27,487 bases of DNA from DATKKM01 sp035542855 (GTDB taxonomy: Bacteria > Chloroflexota > Dehalococcoidia > SM23-28-2 > RBG-16-64-32). Under the pieces are notes generated by a model. That model made no database searches. It was given only the letters and a program-made list of their open reading frames with translations, and had not been told where the DNA came from. Positions within the stretch are counted from its first letter, which is position 1. Each line of letters begins with the position of its first letter. A program made the position numbers and the translations under genes. This document shows positions 24,796 to 27,487 of this stretch, piece by piece. The stretch lies in NCBI GenBank assembly GCA_035542855.1, contig DATKKM010000015.1, positions 1 through 27,487 on the forward strand, read 5' to 3'.

Positions 24796-25448
24796 CAGTA
24801 GCCGTCCTCGTACTTGAGGATGCGGCGCAGGGCGCCGAGGGCGCGGTGCTGGAGCGACTTTATCGCCCCTTCGCTGCGGCCCATGATCTTGCCGACGGAC
24901 CGGTTGTCGAAGCCTTCGATGAACTTGAGGACGATCACCTGGCGCTGCTCGTCGGTCAGGTGCTTGAGCGCCACCTGCAGCTGACCGCGCTCCAGGGCGC
25001 GTTCGGCCAGCGCCTGGGGGTTGGCCAGTGCCGTTGAGAGCGTCTCGCTAAGGTCGACCTCGCCGCGTCGCTTGCGGCGGCGGTGCAGGTCGATCAGCCT
25101 GTTGCGAGCGATGCGGAAGACCCAGGCGCCGAACGGCAGACCGCGGAACTTGAAGGTGTGGATCGACTCGATCATCTTCAGCATGACGTCTGACGCCAGG
25201 TCTTCCGCGGCGTGGACGTCGCCCAGCTGCATGAACGAATAGTTGTAGATCTTCGGGTAGTAGGTCTCGTAGATCTGGCGGATGGCGTCTTCGTCGTACC
25301 CCTGGGCGCGGCGGACAAGCTCCCATTCAAGGGCGACTTCGCTCTTCACCTCGACCTGGGGGTCAGCGGAAGGCGTGGCGACAGGCTCCCTGGCCCTGGG
25401 CTCTTCGATCGATCGGGTCAACTGACCCGGCCAGTATCCCGCGCGCAT
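24795..25448 (-). CDS. ECF-type RNA polymerase sigma factor
   Basis: The 217-residue protein has sigma region 2 at about 50-125 ('AIRQIYETYYPKIYNYSFMQ', 'AAEDLASDVMLKMIESI', 'PFGAWVFRIARNRLIDLHRR') and region 4 at about 152-212 ('LTDEQRQVIVLKFIEGFDNR', 'SVGKIMGRSEGAIKSLQHRA'), joined by a short linker; sigma region 3 is absent as in ECF factors. The first 40 residues are a charged extension without homology, so a later start is conceivable; ATG 25448 is the first in frame. It is coupled by a one-base overlap to the DUF5667/DUF5666 membrane protein, its likely control partner. A possible autoregulatory promoter lies at 25472-25499. Confidence 0.9.
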   Translation of the reverse strand: MRAGYWPGQLTRSIEEPRAREPVATPSADPQVEVKSEVALEWELVRRAQGYDEDAIRQIYETYYPKIYNYSFMQLGDVHAAEDLASDVMLKMIESIHTFKFRGLPFGAWVFRIARNRLIDLHRRRKRRGEVDLSETLSTALANPQALAERALERGQLQVALKHLTDEQRQVIVLKFIEGFDNRSVGKIMGRSEGAIKSLQHRALGALRRILKYEDGY

Positions 25449-25471
25449 GATTCCGAATACGAAACGCGCGG

Positions 25472-25499
25472 ATTAAAGCGATAGATACGGTCAGGTTTC
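25472..25499 (-). promoter_or_regulatory. Possible ECF-type promoter of the sigma gene
   Basis: On the minus strand GAAACC (25499-25494) and TTTAAT (25477-25472) are 16 nt apart. The first resembles the AAC-containing -35 element common to ECF promoters. The start would lie about 18 nt before the sigma-factor ATG. There is only one such site in the window, so it remains tentative. Confidence 0.25.
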
Positions 25500-25510
25500 A
25501 TCGCGTACGG

Positions 25511-25702
25511 TTAATCCGGGATGCCGAGGAGGCGCTTGCGTGCGTCGTCATAGCGTTCTTTGGCGCGGGCTTCGCGGTTCAGCAGGCCCTTGATCTTGAT
25601 CGGATCCAGCCGTTCTCCGTCCAGCAGGAAGCTATGCAGGCCCTCAAGCTGCTTCGTCCACGCCTGGTACGCGGCGCGATATTCCGCTTTGACGTCGTCC
25701 AT
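25511..25702 (-). CDS. Small helical protein of unknown function (63 residues)
   Basis: The 63-residue protein is rich in charged residues and predicted helical throughout: 'EYRAAYQAWTKQLEGLHSFL' (7-26) then 'LNREARAKERYDDARKRLLG' (40-60), separated by 'LDPIKIKGL'. It has no signal peptide, Cys pair or membrane segment. Amino-acid usage is ordinary, unlike the Arg/Ala/Pro-rich frames antisense to real genes, and it fills a gap between the ThDP enzyme and the sigma-factor gene on the same strand, so I believe it is real. I do not recognise the family. Confidence 0.6.
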   Translation of the reverse strand: MDDVKAEYRAAYQAWTKQLEGLHSFLLDGERLDPIKIKGLLNREARAKERYDDARKRLLGIPD

Positions 25703-25771
25703 GGGGCGGCTCTCACTGCTGATCGTAATCGAAACCGGGGAGGGACGGAAGGTGGTTTACCCAGATTCTGC

Positions 25772-27454
25772 CTACAGCCAGCGAGACTTCACGTCCCCAT
25801 CGATCACCACGTCCAGCAGGCGCGGTTCGCCGGACATCTGAGCCTCGCTCAGCGCATCGCCGATCTCGTCCGGGTGCTGGATGCGGACGCCCTTGACGCC
25901 GAAAGAGGCGGCGATCTGGGAGAAATCCAGCGGCGGGTCGGCCAGGTCCATCTCGACGAAGCGGCGGCCCGCCGCGCCCTCGCCCAGGTAGTCGAGCATG
26001 TTCAGCTTGAGGATGCGATAACTGCCGTTGTTGGCGATCACCCAGGTGACGGGGATCTTGTGGTGCGCCGCCGTCCACAGCGCCTGGATGGTGTAGAGGG
26101 CGGCCCCATCGCCGACGATCGACATCACCGGCCGGTCCGGCCGGGCCAGCTTGATGCCGATCGGGTTGGGCATGCCGGGGCCCAGGCCGCCGCCGGTGGC
26201 GCGGTAGTGCCGCCCGGTGTCGTCGAAGCGGATGTAGCGCGTGAGGTAGCCGCCGGACGTGATCGATTCGTCGTAGAGGAGCGTGTGCGGCGCCATCGCG
26301 TCGGCGATCTCCGACATCATCCGGCCGGCGGTCATCGGGCTGGCGTCCCAGCGCGCCCTGGCCGAGGCGTCCAACGCCTGCATCATCTGGTCGCCGCTGG
26401 CGCCGACGGTCTCGGCGCGCTTGAGGGCGGCCTGGCGCTGCTCGTCCGTCTGCACCCGGTGGAGCGCGTCGAGGACATCGGCCATCGCCAGGCGGGGGTC
26501 GGCCAGGACGCCCACGTCGACCGTCCAGTTCTTGCCGATCTCGCGCACGTCGTCGTCGATGTGCACGATCTTCGCCGTCGGGGAGAACGGCGGCTCGTCC
26601 AGCGGGAAGAGCAGCGTCAGCACCGGCGTGCCGATGGCCACGACAAGGTCCGCCATCGCCAGCTGGCCACGCAGCATCGAGGCCGAGACCACGGCCAGCA
26701 GCCCGCCGAACAGCGGGTGCCTGGAGGGGAACGGCAGCTCTGCCGCGAAGCTGGTGAAGACGCGCGAACCCGTCTCCTCCGCCAGCCGCACCAGCTCCGC
26801 CTGTCCGCCGGAGAGGGAGACGCCGTCGCCGACGATGAGCACGGGAGACTTCGCTTCCGCGAAGAGGCGGGCGATCTGCTCGGCGGCTGCTGGATCGGGG
26901 TGGATGCGCCGGTCGACGCGGTTGGACGGCGTGATGGCGGTGTCGGCATCTTCGTCCATCACGTTTGCCGGCACGGATATGAAGACGGGGCCGCGCGGCG
27001 GCTCCGCGGCGAGCTTGAAGGCGCGTCGCATCAGCACGGGGATTTCGGCCGGATCCTGCGCCTCCACAGACCACTTCGTGAACGGCTCGGCGAGGCGGAC
27101 GAGGTCGCCGGCCAGGATCGGCTCCTGGGAGGCGCCGCGCTGCGGGTGGTTGCCCGCGTAGACGACGAGCGGCGTGCCCTGGCGGTAGGAGTTGTAGAGC
27201 ATGCCCATCGCGTTGCCGAGGCCGGGCGTGATATGCAGCTGCAGGAAGGACGGCCGCCCGCTGGCCCGGGCGTACCCATCGGCGATGCCGGTGGCCACGC
27301 CCTCGTGGAGGGAGAGGATGTACTGGAGCTGCGGGTACTCCTGGAGGGCGTCCATGAAGGCTTGCTCGGTGGTGCCGGGGTTGCCGAATACGTACTTCGT
27401 GCCCTCCGCGAGGAGCTGCTCGATCATGGCGTAGCGGCCGGCGATTGTGGGCAT
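25772..27454 (-). CDS. ThDP-dependent enzyme, benzoylformate decarboxylase-like
   Basis: The 560-residue protein has the three-domain layout of the acetolactate synthase/benzoylformate decarboxylase (BFD) family. The N-terminal Pyr domain has 'VFGNPGTTEQAF' (22-33), catalytic Glu51 in 'SLHEGVATGIADGYARASG' and His74 in 'LQLHITPGLGNAMG'. The central domain includes 'SPVLIVGDGVSLSGG'. The C-terminal PP domain has 'GGGLGPGMPNPIGIKLA' and the Mg/ThDP motif 'GDGAALYTIQALW' ending in 'ANN'. Overall it resembles BFD closely, but Ser26 of BFD is Thr28 here and the region of BFD His281 reads 'PVLTLLFPLDEP' without His. It probably decarboxylates a 2-oxo acid or joins two carbonyl compounds; substrate unknown. 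ATG 27454 has AGGAG about 9 nt upstream. Confidence 0.85.
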   Translation of the reverse strand: MPTIAGRYAMIEQLLAEGTKYVFGNPGTTEQAFMDALQEYPQLQYILSLHEGVATGIADGYARASGRPSFLQLHITPGLGNAMGMLYNSYRQGTPLVVYAGNHPQRGASQEPILAGDLVRLAEPFTKWSVEAQDPAEIPVLMRRAFKLAAEPPRGPVFISVPANVMDEDADTAITPSNRVDRRIHPDPAAAEQIARLFAEAKSPVLIVGDGVSLSGGQAELVRLAEETGSRVFTSFAAELPFPSRHPLFGGLLAVVSASMLRGQLAMADLVVAIGTPVLTLLFPLDEPPFSPTAKIVHIDDDVREIGKNWTVDVGVLADPRLAMADVLDALHRVQTDEQRQAALKRAETVGASGDQMMQALDASARARWDASPMTAGRMMSEIADAMAPHTLLYDESITSGGYLTRYIRFDDTGRHYRATGGGLGPGMPNPIGIKLARPDRPVMSIVGDGAALYTIQALWTAAHHKIPVTWVIANNGSYRILKLNMLDYLGEGAAGRRFVEMDLADPPLDFSQIAASFGVKGVRIQHPDEIGDALSEAQMSGEPRLLDVVIDGDVKSRWL

Positions 27455-27487
27455 AGGGGGTCTCCTTCCGACCGCCGATGATAGCAG

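Noticed and set aside
25634..27481. Plus-strand frame of about 615 codons opposite the ThDP enzyme
   Set aside because: Arg/His/Val/Asp-rich antisense frame; the minus-strand product matches the ThDP family from end to end.

Overview
The window is gene-dense, high-GC bacterial chromosomal DNA. There are 25 protein-coding genes I can support (one cut by the left edge) and one tRNA gene, and no stretch longer than about 185 bases lacks a gene. The gene content suggests Chloroflexota: an extracytoplasmic-function sigma factor coupled to a DUF5667/DUF5666-type membrane protein, several Pro/Thr/Ser-rich extracytoplasmic tails, a K+-independent H+-pyrophosphatase, and a molybdate regulator fused to a periplasmic-binding fold. 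This assignment is inferred from gene content alone. I see no insertion sequence, integrase, phage gene or CRISPR array, so it reads as a core-like chromosomal region.

Left part (1-7274). A MidA-type methyltransferase (minus strand, partial) diverges from a four-gene molybdate operon: XRE/PBP-like regulator, modA, modB, modC. The operon promoter lies so close to the regulator start that the mRNA is probably leaderless. Converging on modC is a minus-strand unit: tRNA-Glu(TTC), DUF2203 protein, DinB-like protein and GDPD-like phosphodiesterase, with 1-nt spacing or overlap between the protein genes. A crotonase-fold hydratase of the MenB/BadI type starts divergently from the tRNA.

Middle part (7321-18307). 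A GMC-type flavoprotein with a CX2CX2CX3CP iron-sulfur motif is translationally coupled to an extended SDR. Then come the pyrophosphatase hppA, a DnaE2-type error-prone polymerase (minus), a phosphotransferase/P-loop kinase fusion, and an eIF2B/MtnA-fold protein without the catalytic cysteine. The dnaE2 promoter carries a palindromic GAAC-N4-GTTC element exactly between its -35 and -10 boxes, consistent with LexA/SOS control. The eIF2B-fold gene has a promoter, a leader of about 120 nt and a strong terminator-like hairpin just upstream of its ribosome binding site, an arrangement that suggests attenuation.

Right part (18349-27487). A GNAT acetyltransferase diverges from an unusual membrane-anchored J-domain/FKBP fusion, which is followed by a small cytosolic FKBP. 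Converging on these is an AidB-type acyl-CoA dehydrogenase. A VOC protein converges on a minus-strand sigma factor/DUF5667 pair. The window ends with a 63-residue helical protein and a benzoylformate-decarboxylase-like ThDP enzyme. Three different hairpin elements sit in the gaps at 18323, 19014 and 20559-20608 and look like dispersed intergenic repeats or terminators.

The strongest candidates for something under-described are the J-domain/TM/FKBP chaperone fusion, the SOS-box-in-promoter dnaE2 with no imuA/imuB nearby, and the leader plus catalytically altered eIF2B-fold gene.
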